A DNA stretch of 64,000 nt from Corynebacterium tuberculostearicum SK141 (GTDB taxonomy: Bacteria; Actinomycetota; Actinomycetes; Mycobacteriales; Mycobacteriaceae), in assembly GCF_000175635.1 (NCBI RefSeq), contig NZ_ACVP01000029.1, forward strand, positions 17,002 through 81,001, written 5' to 3'. The notes below the pieces were generated by a model. It made no database searches. It saw only the letters and a program-made list of their open reading frames with translations, and was not told the origin of the DNA. The position numbers and the translations under genes were made by a program. Position 1 is the first letter of the stretch. The number at the start of each line of letters is the position of its first letter. Below are positions 36,619 through 46,139 of this stretch, piece after piece.

Positions 36619-37186
36619 TATCCGAACCCCTCCGCACCGTTACTCCGACGTTCTTGGCAGAAAGGCTCTGTGCACCCACGGAGGTGGCCTTGACATCATC
36701 CGCTTTGAGGGAAACTTGCTTGGAATAGAGGCCCCACGCGCCGGGATCGGCGGTATCGCTGAGCTGATTCGCATCGATGCCCACGTTGACATCCTGCATC
36801 ACCAAGGAACCATCCACGTCGGTCGCGCCGACCAGCAGGCTATCGGATTCCACGCTGCCCTCGCCTTCGGCCTTCAAAGCTAGGGTGGCTTCTCCACCAA
36901 CGCCGGGCACCTTGGGAACCGTCACGGAAAGGCAGAGATCAGAGACCTTCGCATGCTCCAGTTTGATACGCGCGACGGGAAGGTGCTCTTCGGCCTTTTG
37001 ATCATCATCAACAAAAAGCGAAAAGCCCTCTCCATCCAAGTGCCCCATGGTGATTTTAAAGAAGCTACCGGAAAGGGCCAGGTTCGCGGTCAAGCCGCCC
37101 TGCGCCACGGCGAATCCAGTAACCCCAAAGGCAGCAAGGCCTGCGGTCAAGGCCACCGCGGCCTTGGTGATATTGGTTTTGCCCAT
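36608..37186 (-). CDS. DUF6230-like exported protein
   Basis: 192 residues. N-terminal hydrophobic signal (AAVALTAGLAAFGVTGFAVA). Beta-rich mature part with repeated short strands (LKAEGEGSVESDSLLVG, DVNVGIDANQLSD, LKADDVKATSVGAQSLSA). First gene of a three-gene set that looks like an envelope or exported module. Function unknown. Confidence 0.7.
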   Translation of the reverse strand: MGKTNITKAAVALTAGLAAFGVTGFAVAQGGLTANLALSGSFFKITMGHLDGEGFSLFVDDDQKAEEHLPVARIKLEHAKVSDLCLSVTVPKVPGVGGEATLALKAEGEGSVESDSLLVGATDVDGSLVMQDVNVGIDANQLSDTADPGAWGLYSKQVSLKADDVKATSVGAQSLSAKNVGVTVRRGSDNGC

Positions 37187-37430
37187 GGCGGTTTACCCTT
37201 TCTGCGGCAGTCTCGGTCTTCTTCTTGCCCGGCCACATTACGGACGCCGACACTGTATTATTCCGCCGCCGTGCACAGCACGTTTAGCAGAATATGGCGG
37301 CCGAGTTTCTCATCTTGACAGTGTACAGCCCACCCCGCCGTGATACCGCACTGAATGCAGACTCTCTGATTTCCACCCCTAGGCTTTAAGGTAGATAACA
37401 ACGTGGAGCATCAGTATTAAAGGAGCACGC

Positions 37431-40094
37431 ATGACCACCGTGTTCGGTTGGATCGCTATAGCCGCATCGATTCCGGTGTGGCTGTACTTTTTCACCCGCG
37501 TATGGGCCCTCTTTAAGTTCATCCGCTCCGGCGGACCCACCCAGCTCAAGCGCACCGATAGCCTAGGCAAGCGTTTATGGCGCGTTATTGCGGAAGTCTT
37601 TGGTCATTCCCACTTCAAGGGCAAACCTCTGGTCAATGCCGCCCACTGGCTGGTGATGGTGGGATTCCTTTTCGGCATCCTGGTGTGGTTCGAGGCCTAT
37701 ATCCAAACCTTCGCGCCGAATAAGGGCTGGCCGTGGCTCAGCCACTGGCCGGTCTACCACTTCGTTGAGGAAGTCTTGGGCATCGCGACGGTCCTAGGCA
37801 TCGGCTTCCTCATCGGCGTGCGTCTCAAGCTTGGCGATACCGATCGCGGCAGCCGCTTCTTCAACTCCCAGACCGCCTCGGCGCGCTGGGTAGAGTTCAT
37901 TGTCTTTTCTGAGGGACTCGGCATGATCCTGGTGAAATCCACCAAGATCGCCACCTACGGCGGCGGCTCCGCCTGGGCGGATTTCTTGAGCATCCACTTG
38001 GCCAAGCTCTTCCCCGAATCCCCGGCGTTGGTGAGCTTTTTCGCCCTGTTCAAGCTGCTATCCGGCATGCTGTTTATCGTCTTCATCTCCCGCAATTTCC
38101 AGTGGGGCGTGATGTGGCACCGCTTCACCAGCTTTTTCAATATTTTCTTCCAGCGCAACGCCACCGGTGAAAAGGCATTGCAAGAACTGCCCACCCCGGA
38201 CTTAGAAGAAGACATCACCCCGGGTAGTTGGAAGATGCTGCTGGATTCCACCTCCTGTACCGAGTGCGGCCGCTGCCAAGAACTATGCCCGGCGTGGAAT
38301 ACCGAAAAGCCGCTGAGCCCCAAAAAGGTCATGATGGACCTGCGCCAGGGCGCACTGGATAACTACAACCCGCACGAAGGCCTAGATGTGCTGTCCATGG
38401 CCGGCGTTATCGATGATGACGTGCTGTGGTCATGTACCAACTGCGGTGCGTGCGTGGATCAGTGTCCTACCGATATCGAGCACATCGATCACATCGCGGA
38501 CCTGCGCCGCTTCAAGGTGCTTGCGGAATCGGACTTCCCTTCCGAGCTCACCGGCCTGTTTAAGAATATGGAAAACAAGGGCAATCCGTGGGGCCGGAAT
38601 AACTCTGAGCGCCGCGCCTGGATCGATGAGGCACGGGCCGATGGCATCGACGTCCCCATCATCGGTGAAGACGAGGCCGATTTCTCCGATATGGAATACC
38701 TGCTCTGGGTGGGCTGTGCTGGCGCTTATGATGACGATGGCCGCCGCACCACTCGTGCCGTAGTAGACCTGCTGCATACCGCAGGCGTGAAGTTTGGCGT
38801 GCTCTCCACGGGTGAGACCTGTACGGGTGACCCTGCCCGCCGCGCCGGCAACGAGTTCCTTTTCCAGATGATGGCGCAGCAAAACGTAGAGACCCTCAAC
38901 AACGCCTTCGACGGTGTGCCAGAGGGCCAGCGCAAGATCATCACCACCTGCCCACACTGCTTTAACACCATCCGCAACGAGTACCCGGATTTTGACGGGC
39001 ATTTCGACGTCTTCCACCACACCCAGCTGCTCAACCGCCTGGTTCGCGAGGGCTTGCTCAAGCCGGTGCCGCGCACGCCGGAGAATCGCAAGCCCATTAC
39101 CTACCACGATCCGTGCTTCCTCGGCCGCCACAATAAGGTCTTCGATCCTCCGCGCGAGCTGCTCGAGGCCACCGGCGTGGAGCTGCGCGAGATGGACAAG
39201 AGCCGCGATGAAGCCTTCTGCTGTGGCGCCGGCGGCGCCCGCATGTTCATGGAGGAAAAGCTCGGCACCCGCATCAATGACTTCCGCACCGAGCAGGCTC
39301 TAGAGACCGGCGCGGAAGAAATCGCCACCGGCTGCCCCTTCTGCAATGTCATGATGACCGGCGGCGTGAAGTCCTTGGCGCAGGATTCCACCCCCACCAC
39401 CAAGGTCAATGACGTGGCGGTTATGCTGCGCAATTCCATCGCGCTCGACGAGTCCGGCACCCTGCCGGAGCCCCACCCCAAGGCGTTCCTGGCCACCCCT
39501 GTGCGCCACCAAAAGTCCGAGGGCACCACTGACGCCCCGCTTGCCGACGCCCCTACTTCCGCCACCCCAAACACCACCCACACCCCGGCCGCATCGGCAC
39601 CAGCACCAACCCCCGCCGCTCCTGCAGCACCAGCCGCACCCGCAGCGCCGGCTGCACCGCAGACTCCCGCGGCACCAAGCGCACCCACCCCGCCAAGTGC
39701 TCCGGCAGCGCCAGCGCCCCAGGCACCAGCAGCTCCAACACCGCCAAGCGCACCCACAACGCCTGCGGCCCCGGCGGCACCAGCCGCGCCGACCCCGCCA
39801 AGTGCTCCAGCAGCTCCTGCACCAAAGGCACCAGCAGCTCCTGCTGCGCCGAGCGCACCAGCTGCACCACAAGCTCCGGCGGCTCCAACCGCTCCCGCGG
39901 CACCGAGCGCTCCTACCCCTCCAAGTGCTCCGGCAGCACCAACGCCGCCGGCAGCCCCGAAACCTCCACAGGCTCCTGCTGCGCCCATCCCGCCAAAGGC
40001 TGAGCCGCCAGCCGCACCGACCCCGCCAGCACCGCCGGCGGCTCCGGCACCACCGGCGTCGGAAAGCGTGCCCAAGCCACCTGAATCTGAGTAG
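37431..40094 (+). CDS. Membrane-anchored Fe-S oxidoreductase with Ala/Pro tail (Rv0338c-like)
   Basis: 887 residues. Membrane part (1-235) with about five helices. Two 4Fe-4S ferredoxin motifs (CTECGRCQELCP and CTNCGACVDQCP). Two cysteine-rich CCG modules (TCPHCFN, HDPCFLGRHN, FCCGAGGA, GCPFCNVM) as in heterodisulfide-reductase-like proteins. The last about 180 residues (from about 39550) are a repetitive tail of PSAP, PAAP, TPPS units. The core matches the mycobacterial Rv0338c type, which is near aspC/alaT in M. tuberculosis as here. Electron donor and acceptor are unknown. Confidence 0.88.
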   Translation: MTTVFGWIAIAASIPVWLYFFTRVWALFKFIRSGGPTQLKRTDSLGKRLWRVIAEVFGHSHFKGKPLVNAAHWLVMVGFLFGILVWFEAYIQTFAPNKGWPWLSHWPVYHFVEEVLGIATVLGIGFLIGVRLKLGDTDRGSRFFNSQTASARWVEFIVFSEGLGMILVKSTKIATYGGGSAWADFLSIHLAKLFPESPALVSFFALFKLLSGMLFIVFISRNFQWGVMWHRFTSFFNIFFQRNATGEKALQELPTPDLEEDITPGSWKMLLDSTSCTECGRCQELCPAWNTEKPLSPKKVMMDLRQGALDNYNPHEGLDVLSMAGVIDDDVLWSCTNCGACVDQCPTDIEHIDHIADLRRFKVLAESDFPSELTGLFKNMENKGNPWGRNNSERRAWIDEARADGIDVPIIGEDEADFSDMEYLLWVGCAGAYDDDGRRTTRAVVDLLHTAGVKFGVLSTGETCTGDPARRAGNEFLFQMMAQQNVETLNNAFDGVPEGQRKIITTCPHCFNTIRNEYPDFDGHFDVFHHTQLLNRLVREGLLKPVPRTPENRKPITYHDPCFLGRHNKVFDPPRELLEATGVELREMDKSRDEAFCCGAGGARMFMEEKLGTRINDFRTEQALETGAEEIATGCPFCNVMMTGGVKSLAQDSTPTTKVNDVAVMLRNSIALDESGTLPEPHPKAFLATPVRHQKSEGTTDAPLADAPTSATPNTTHTPAASAPAPTPAAPAAPAAPAAPAAPQTPAAPSAPTPPSAPAAPAPQAPAAPTPPSAPTTPAAPAAPAAPTPPSAPAAPAPKAPAAPAAPSAPAAPQAPAAPTAPAAPSAPTPPSAPAAPTPPAAPKPPQAPAAPIPPKAEPPAAPTPPAPPAAPAPPASESVPKPPESE
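39590..40090 (+). repeat. Ala/Pro-rich coding repeat
   Basis: About 500 bp of imperfect repeats coding units such as APSAPTPPSAPAAPAP and APAAPTPPSAP. It is long for the C-terminal tail of this family. Repeats in DNA could vary in length between strains. Confidence 0.8.
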
Positions 40095-40128
40095 GCACGC
40101 AGGGGCATTGGTGCGTACGCTGTAGTCC

Positions 40129-41406
40129 ATGCATTTTAATGCGGGACTCCCCACCGATGCCCTGCTGCTGGCGGCAGGCGCAACCGAAAATACAAATTCC
40201 CTCGTCTCTTTCGCCTGGATTATGGCCGCGGCTCTACTCGCGCCGCTGGTCTCTTATATGTTGGGCTACCGCCTGCCGTCGGTGGCCCTCTTGCTGATTT
40301 TCGGCATGATAATTGGCCCCTCCGTACTCGACCTCGCAGCCGAGGATGAAGGCATCGAAATGCTCAAGGAGCTCGGCGTGGGCGCGCTGTTCCTCCTCGC
40401 GGGCTTTGAGATTCAAATCTCTACCCTCAAAACCAAAGAAGCCGGCACGGCACTATCTACCTGGATCATCTGTGCCCTCGCCTGTGGCGTGGGCGCCTAC
40501 TTCTTGGTGGATAACGTCCCCGGTGCCATCGTCGTCGCCTTGGCGCTTACTTCAACGGCGCTGGGCACGCTCACACCGATGTTGAAACAGGACCGCATTC
40601 TGGGCACCAAGGTGGGCAACTCCGTGATGATTCATGGTGCCATTGGTGAGGTCGCCCCCATTACCGCTATGGCGCTGTTGCTGGGTACTCGTTCCACGCT
40701 GACGACGATGATCATCTTATTGTTCTTCATCATCATCGCTGTAGCCGTTGCCATCATGCCGGCGGCTATCGCATCAGCGATCCCTTGGGTGAAGACCGCT
40801 TTTATCTCTGGTGCGGGCTCAACCAACCAAACGATTCTGCGTCTAATCATCCTTATTCTGGCCATTCTTATGGCCGTTACCGCAGTCTTTGAACTCGATA
40901 TTGTGCTCGGTGCCTTTGCTGCCGGCATCATCTTGAACCGCATCATCCCGGATGAGTTCCACCGCCGCCTAGAGCACCGCCTTGATGTGGTCTTTTATTC
41001 GATGCTTATCCCAGTCTTCTTTGTGGTCTCTGGCATGAGCATTAGCTGGGATACCATCGCCAATAATCCGTGGAAGGTGCTGGGCATTCCAGCCCTTATT
41101 CTGGTTACGCGTGGTCTGCCGGTCTTTCTGCGCGAAAATGTAGCGCATACCGGCTCCGATATTGAAACCTTCCGCGAGCGCCTCCAAGTGGGCTTGTATT
41201 CCGCAACTGGTCTGCCGATCATCGTGGCGGTGACCACCTTGGCGGTGAACTCGAAGATTATGGAACCCGAAAATGCCTCCATCTTCGTCTCCGGCGGCGC
41301 ACTTACCGTCGCCCTCTTCCCATTCCTGGCCAGCCTGGTGGGCGGAAAGAAGAAGCCGGAAAAGAAGGACGAGGCGAACTCCACCGCTGAGACAAAGGAC
41401 CTATAG
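40129..41406 (+). CDS. CPA2-type cation/proton antiporter
   Basis: 425 residues, about 12 membrane helices, with GYRLPSVALLLIFGMIIGPS, the ALTSTALGTLTP region and FAAGIILNRIIPDE typical of KefB/NapA-like exchangers. The TrkA-N/RCK regulatory domain of KefB is absent and the C-terminus is a short basic-acidic tail. Likely Na+ or K+ / H+ exchange at the inner membrane. Confidence 0.87.
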   Translation: MHFNAGLPTDALLLAAGATENTNSLVSFAWIMAAALLAPLVSYMLGYRLPSVALLLIFGMIIGPSVLDLAAEDEGIEMLKELGVGALFLLAGFEIQISTLKTKEAGTALSTWIICALACGVGAYFLVDNVPGAIVVALALTSTALGTLTPMLKQDRILGTKVGNSVMIHGAIGEVAPITAMALLLGTRSTLTTMIILLFFIIIAVAVAIMPAAIASAIPWVKTAFISGAGSTNQTILRLIILILAILMAVTAVFELDIVLGAFAAGIILNRIIPDEFHRRLEHRLDVVFYSMLIPVFFVVSGMSISWDTIANNPWKVLGIPALILVTRGLPVFLRENVAHTGSDIETFRERLQVGLYSATGLPIIVAVTTLAVNSKIMEPENASIFVSGGALTVALFPFLASLVGGKKKPEKKDEANSTAETKDL

Positions 41407-41463
41407 GCAGCGTTCGCTAAGAGCACGCCCCTAGCAGGGAGGAAATTTCCTAAACTGGGAGAC

Positions 41464-42105
41464 GTGAGTAATAACTTTGGTTCTTCCCCTATCAATCGGA
41501 CCATGCGCCTGTCCGATTCCGAGCGCAACGATGCCATCAATGACCTCGCCCGCGCCGTGGGTGAAGGCCGGTTAACCATGGAGGAGTTCGAGGACCGCTC
41601 GGACGACGTCATGCGTGCCCACACCCACCAAGACCTCGTGCCTGTCTTTCAAGACATTCCGGCGCGTGGTTCCCACGAGGTCAAGGTCTATTCCCGCGGT
41701 GAGGTCACACGCGCCCATAATGCAGGCAAGAAACCAAAGTTTGCGACCGCACTTTCCGGCTCGATGCTGCTTGCCGTTGCCAGCCCAACGCTTATCGTGA
41801 TGAGCGCGACCTTGAGCAACCCATGGCTTTTACTCGGTGGAGCGGCAGCAGCCGCGCTCATCCCGATCCTGTGGATTCTGCTCTACGTTGCCAAGGTGGG
41901 CCCTTCCTCGTGGCACGCCCCATCTGTACGCCAGATTGAGAAAGAACAATTGCGCGAGATTCGCGCGCTCACGGCGCATGAGCGCGCACAGCAAAAGATG
42001 ATCGAAGAAAAGATGTGGGCCGATCGACGCATGCAAGCCGGCGAAATTACCGGACAGGCTATGGATCTGGCCAAGCGCAAGTTCAACGAGTGGAATAAAA
42101 AATAG
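41464..42105 (+). CDS. DUF1707-domain membrane protein
   Basis: 213 residues from GTG 41464. DUF1707 domain at 14-68 (MRLSDSERNDAINDLARAV.. GRLTMEEFEDRSD), two membrane helices (about 100-145), and a charged helical C-terminus (EKEQLREIRALTAHERAQQ). Members are common in actinobacteria, function unknown. Confidence 0.85.
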   Translation: MSNNFGSSPINRTMRLSDSERNDAINDLARAVGEGRLTMEEFEDRSDDVMRAHTHQDLVPVFQDIPARGSHEVKVYSRGEVTRAHNAGKKPKFATALSGSMLLAVASPTLIVMSATLSNPWLLLGGAAAAALIPILWILLYVAKVGPSSWHAPSVRQIEKEQLREIRALTAHERAQQKMIEEKMWADRRMQAGEITGQAMDLAKRKFNEWNKK

Positions 42106-42160
42106 TCATTGCCGCTGTTAAAGCGTTTTGTGTGGCTGTGAATCGTGGCACAATAATTCC

Positions 42161-43390
42161 ATGACTTCTCCGAAACACCGCATCTTTGACCAGTCCGACA
42201 AACTCAAGGGCGTCGCGTATGACATCCGTGGCGAGGTCTCTGCGGAAGCGGAACGCATGGAGCTCGATGGGCACACCATCTTAAAACTCAACACCGGTAA
42301 CCCGGCCGTCTTCGGATTCGAGGCTCCCGATGTCATCATGCGCGATATGATCGCTGCCCTGCCTACTTCCCAGGGCTATTCCACCTCCAAGGGAATCATT
42401 CCTGCTCGTCGGTCCATTGTTACCCGCTACGAGCTAGAAGATTTCCCGCCCTTCGATATCAACGATGTCTTCTTGGGCAATGGCGTCTCCGAACTCATCA
42501 GCATGACCACCCAGGCGCTGCTTAATAATGGCGATGAGGTTCTCATCCCGGCACCGGATTATCCGCTGTGGACCGCAGCTACTTCCTTGGCAGGCGGCAC
42601 CCCAGTGCACTACCTGTGCGATGAGGAGGATGACTGGAATCCATCTATCGAGGACATCGAGTCCAAGATTACGGATAAAACCAAGGCCATTGTGGTCATC
42701 AACCCGAATAACCCAACGGGTGCTGTCTACTCGCGCGAAGTTTTGCAGAAGATTGTGAACATCGCCCGCGAGCATAACCTGCTCATCTTGGCCGATGAGA
42801 TCTATGACCGCATTCTTTACGACGGCGCGAAGCACATCTCCATCGCTTCGCTCGCCCCGGACCTGCTCACCATCACATTTAATGGCTTGTCCAAGGCCTA
42901 CCGCGTGTGTGGCTACCGCGCTGGTTGGATGGTGCTCACCGGTCCTAAGCACCACGCCCGTGGCTTCATCGAGGGACTGGAGCTCCTAGCCGGAACGCGC
43001 CTGTGCCCAAACGTCCCAGCACAGCATGCTATCCAGGTGGCGCTAGGCGGCCGGCAGTCCATCTACGAGCTCACCGGTACCGGCGGGCGCCTGTTGCGCC
43101 AGCGCAATATCGCCTACGAGAAGCTCAATGAGATTCCGGGCGTTTCTGCGGTAAAGCCCATGGGCTCGCTTTACCTCTTCCCGCGCCTGGATCCGAACGT
43201 GTATGAAATCCATGATGATGCCAAACTCATGCTGGATATTTTGAAGGCGGAAAAGATCCTCATGGTGCAGGGAACTGGCTTCAACTGGCCGAACCCGGAT
43301 CACTTCCGCGTGGTGACGCTGCCGTGGGCATCCCAGATCGAAAACGCCATCGAGCGCCTTGGCAACTTCCTGGTGAGCTATAAGCAGTAG
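42161..43390 (+). CDS. alaT: Alanine aminotransferase AlaT
   Basis: 409 residues from ATG 42161, PLP-dependent class I aminotransferase. Motifs: TGNPAVFGFEAP, NPNNPTGAVYS, ILADEIYDRI, and the PLP-binding Lys in FNGLSKAYRVCGYRAGW. It makes alanine from pyruvate and glutamate. No ribosome site is obvious and CAATAAT lies just upstream, so the mRNA may be leaderless. The neighbouring Fe-S reductase is a conserved partner in actinobacteria. Confidence 0.93.
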   Translation: MTSPKHRIFDQSDKLKGVAYDIRGEVSAEAERMELDGHTILKLNTGNPAVFGFEAPDVIMRDMIAALPTSQGYSTSKGIIPARRSIVTRYELEDFPPFDINDVFLGNGVSELISMTTQALLNNGDEVLIPAPDYPLWTAATSLAGGTPVHYLCDEEDDWNPSIEDIESKITDKTKAIVVINPNNPTGAVYSREVLQKIVNIAREHNLLILADEIYDRILYDGAKHISIASLAPDLLTITFNGLSKAYRVCGYRAGWMVLTGPKHHARGFIEGLELLAGTRLCPNVPAQHAIQVALGGRQSIYELTGTGGRLLRQRNIAYEKLNEIPGVSAVKPMGSLYLFPRLDPNVYEIHDDAKLMLDILKAEKILMVQGTGFNWPNPDHFRVVTLPWASQIENAIERLGNFLVSYKQ

Positions 43391-43408
43391 CTTTCTCCCC
43401 CACCAGTT

Positions 43409-43427
43409 GCTAATGATATTGATATTC
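43409..43427. promoter_or_regulatory. Fur/Zur-like box before the YibE/F gene
   Basis: GCTAATGATATTGATATTC agrees with about 14 of 19 positions of the classical Fur box. It sits 17 bp before the start codon, where repressor binding would stop initiation. Confidence 0.35.
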
Positions 43428-43443
43428 CATAACAATATAGTGC

Positions 43444-44703
43444 ATGGGAAGACATTCTGCGGCACCTAAGCCTCAGCCGACCCCTAGTTCATGGGGTCGG
43501 CTCTCTACTTCGATAACTCAGCATCCATGGCGATTAACTTTGCTCGGCGTGCTCGTCACAGCGCTTATTGCCACCATTGCGGGCATGGCATTGCTGTGGC
43601 CTCAGAGTCCAGCCTCCGAGCACACCTCCACCGATTTTCGGCAAACTTATGCCCTCAACCACCCACAGGTCGAGGGCACGGTCGATACGACAGACCACTC
43701 GGCTTGCCAATCGGAACTTACTGGGCAGGCCTTCGATACACCGCCACTTATTCCTGGGACTGAGGAAGTGCAGTGCGACCGTGCCCTGGTCAATATCACC
43801 TCCGGCGAGGACGAAGGTCGCATGACCCAATTGGTCACCTACGGCAATGCCGGCGATCCGCAGCTTAAACCGGGCGACAAAATTGTTCTTTCCAAAGCAG
43901 ATGACCCTTCCGGCGCTGCGTCCTATGCTTTTGCTGATTATCAGCGCACCAGAAGCCTAGCTCTGTGGGCAGTTATCGTGGCCGTCGTCATTATCGCTTT
44001 TGCGGCCTGGCATGGCGTGCGCGCCCTTATCGGCTTGACGCTCAGCCTAGGCGTGATCTTTGCGTTCCTCGTCCCCGCTCTTATCGACGCCCATAACCCC
44101 CTCTGGTCCGCCCTTGTTGCCTGTTCCGCCATCATTCTGTTCGCCGTTCCTCTCGTCCACGGACTGAATTGGAAATCGGCATCGGCGGTGGGCGGCTCCC
44201 TTATCGCTCTCATTCTTGCAGCAGCGTTAGCGTGGGCCGCTATCGATAGTTCGCAGCTACAAGGCTATAGTTCCGAGGACAACCTGAAGCTACTTCTTTA
44301 TATGCCCAACGTGTCCATCGTGGGCGTGCTCTTATGCGGTTTTGTGGTCGGTGCCTTGGGCAGCCTTGCCGACGCCGCCGTGGCCCAAGCATCCACCATT
44401 ACCGAACTCCACGGAGCGGACCCTGATGCTCGCCCTTCACAGCTTTTCCTCTCCGCAATGAAGGTGGGCCGCGACCATATTGCCTCAATGGTTTATACGC
44501 TAATTCTGACCTATACCGGTGCGACCTTGCCACTGCTCATGTTGATCACCGCAGCGGAGCGCCCCGCAGGCCAGATTTTAAGCAGCGATCTCGTCGCAAC
44601 GGAGCTGCTGCGTTCCGGAGTAGGTGCGATGGCATTGACCCTCGCGGTTCCCATCACTACAGCCATTGCAGCTTTCACAGTGCCACAGCGCGCACAAGCT
44701 TAG
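43444..44703 (+). CDS. YibE/F family membrane protein
   Basis: 419 residues. Short basic N-terminus, a membrane anchor near 30-55, an extracytoplasmic domain (60-165) with two cysteines (SACQSELTG and EVQCDRALV), then about seven helices with the YibE/F signatures GVRALIGLTLSLGVIFAFLVP and GALGSLADAAVAQAS. Function of the family is unsettled, often linked to metals or peptides. Starts behind an AT-rich region with a Fur/Zur-like box. Confidence 0.85.
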   Translation: MGRHSAAPKPQPTPSSWGRLSTSITQHPWRLTLLGVLVTALIATIAGMALLWPQSPASEHTSTDFRQTYALNHPQVEGTVDTTDHSACQSELTGQAFDTPPLIPGTEEVQCDRALVNITSGEDEGRMTQLVTYGNAGDPQLKPGDKIVLSKADDPSGAASYAFADYQRTRSLALWAVIVAVVIIAFAAWHGVRALIGLTLSLGVIFAFLVPALIDAHNPLWSALVACSAIILFAVPLVHGLNWKSASAVGGSLIALILAAALAWAAIDSSQLQGYSSEDNLKLLLYMPNVSIVGVLLCGFVVGALGSLADAAVAQASTITELHGADPDARPSQLFLSAMKVGRDHIASMVYTLILTYTGATLPLLMLITAAERPAGQILSSDLVATELLRSGVGAMALTLAVPITTAIAAFTVPQRAQA

Positions 44704-44718
44704 GGCCCTTATGCAGAA

Positions 44719-44755
44719 GGCTGAGCAGCGCAATAATCACGCTGCTCAGCCTTTG
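44719..44755 (+). terminator. Terminator after the YibE/F gene
   Basis: GGCTGAGCAGCG (44719-44730) pairs with CGCTGCTCAGCC (44740-44751) and is followed by TTTG. It stands between convergent genes. Confidence 0.75.
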
Positions 44756-44774
44756 TATCTCAGATGTAGCGGAC

Positions 44775-46097
44775 CTAGAGGGTGCGCCCCAAGGCCTCGA
44801 CCTTCCAGCCCGCCTGTTGCCAGTCTGCAACAGGCAGCACATTGCGGCCATCGATAATGTGCTTATTGTCCACAAGCTGGCCCGCCTGCTGCGGATCCAA
44901 TTCTTTGAACTGCTTCCACTCGGTAGCCAAAATCACCAGTTCAGCCTCACGCAGGGCATCGTCAGTGTCCGCGGCGTAATCCAAGGTGGGGAATACCTTC
45001 TTCGCGTTGTCCATGCCTTCTGGGTCATAGACGGTTACTGCCGCGCCAGCCAGCGACAGGGAACCGGCAACGGCAAGGGCAGGCGAATCGCGCACGTCAT
45101 CGGAATTCGGCTTAAACGCACAGCCCAATACGGTCACGCGGTGGCCAAGCAGGGAGCCATTGAAGGCTTCCTTGGCAAGGTCCACCACGCGGTCACGGCG
45201 GCGCATATTGATAGCATCCACCTCACGCAGGAAGGTCAGCGCCTGGTCGGCACCAAGCTCGCCAGCACGGGCCATGAAGGCGCGAATATCCTTGGGCAGG
45301 CAACCGCCACCAAAGCCGAGGCCGGCGCCAAGGAACTTGCGGCCGATGCGCTCGTCGAGCCCAATGGCGTCGGCAAGAGCGGTAACGTCCGCGCCTGCAA
45401 TCTCGCAGATCTCAGAAACGGCGTTGATAAAGGAAATCTTGGTGGCCAGGAACGCATTAGCGGAGACCTTGACCAGCTCGGCGGTCTGCCAATCCGTCAC
45501 GATGAATGGGGTGTCCTGCGAGAGCGGCTGAGCATAAACCTCGCGCGCTACCTCTTCGGCACGGCTTTCGCCCTCGCGCACACCGAGAACGATGCGGTCT
45601 GGGGTGATGGTGTCCTTGACGGCATACCCCTCACGCAGGAACTCCGGGTTCCAGGCGATTTCCACGGTGGTGCCTTCTGGGGCAAGCTCATTGGCCAGCT
45701 CCTGGAGCTCCGCCGCGGTTCCTACCGGAACGGTGGACTTACCAAAGATGATGTGATCGCCCTTGAGCTTGGGCACCAGATCCGTGATCACGGCCTTCAC
45801 GTAGGTCATATCGGCCGCATAGGAACCGCGGCGTTGCGGGGTGCCTACGCCCAAAAAGTGCAGGTTGCCGAACGCGGCTGCTTCTTCATAGTCCGTGCTG
45901 AAGTCGAGGCGGCCGGCCTCGATATTGCGCTCGAGAACCTCCGGCAGGCCCGGTTCATAGAACGGAACCTTGCCCGATTTAAGAGCGGAAATTTTATTGT
46001 CATCTACGTCCACGCCTAGTACTTCATGGCCGAGCTCGGCCATGCAGGCAGCATGGGTTGCACCCAAGTATCCGGTGCCGATTACAGTCATACGCAT
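44775..46097 (-). CDS. ugd: UDP-glucose 6-dehydrogenase
   Basis: 440 residues. NAD-binding Rossmann VIGTGYLGATHAACMAELG, FLGVGTPQ, STVPVGTA, NPEFLREGYAV, catalytic Cys in LGFGGGCLPKDI, and C-terminal LGCAFKPNSDDVRDSPAL. Oxidises UDP-glucose to UDP-glucuronate for envelope polysaccharides. Starts 42 bp downstream of the dcd stop in the same direction, so it may be co-transcribed with dcd. Confidence 0.95.
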   Translation of the reverse strand: MRMTVIGTGYLGATHAACMAELGHEVLGVDVDDNKISALKSGKVPFYEPGLPEVLERNIEAGRLDFSTDYEEAAAFGNLHFLGVGTPQRRGSYAADMTYVKAVITDLVPKLKGDHIIFGKSTVPVGTAAELQELANELAPEGTTVEIAWNPEFLREGYAVKDTITPDRIVLGVREGESRAEEVAREVYAQPLSQDTPFIVTDWQTAELVKVSANAFLATKISFINAVSEICEIAGADVTALADAIGLDERIGRKFLGAGLGFGGGCLPKDIRAFMARAGELGADQALTFLREVDAINMRRRDRVVDLAKEAFNGSLLGHRVTVLGCAFKPNSDDVRDSPALAVAGSLSLAGAAVTVYDPEGMDNAKKVFPTLDYAADTDDALREAELVILATEWKQFKELDPQQAGQLVDNKHIIDGRNVLPVADWQQAGWKVEALGRTL

Positions 46098-46139
46098 AAA
46101 GCCCCATATTAGAGGCTCTATGTGAATGCCGGTTTAAGC

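Noticed and set aside
39590..40090. CRISPR-like repeat array
   Set aside because: The repeats are imperfect, in frame and coding; there are no regular spacers and no cas genes. No CRISPR array was seen in the window.
39101..40154. Gly/Ala-rich and Arg/Trp-rich frames antisense to the Ala/Pro repeat
   Set aside because: They are translations of the low-complexity repeat in other frames.
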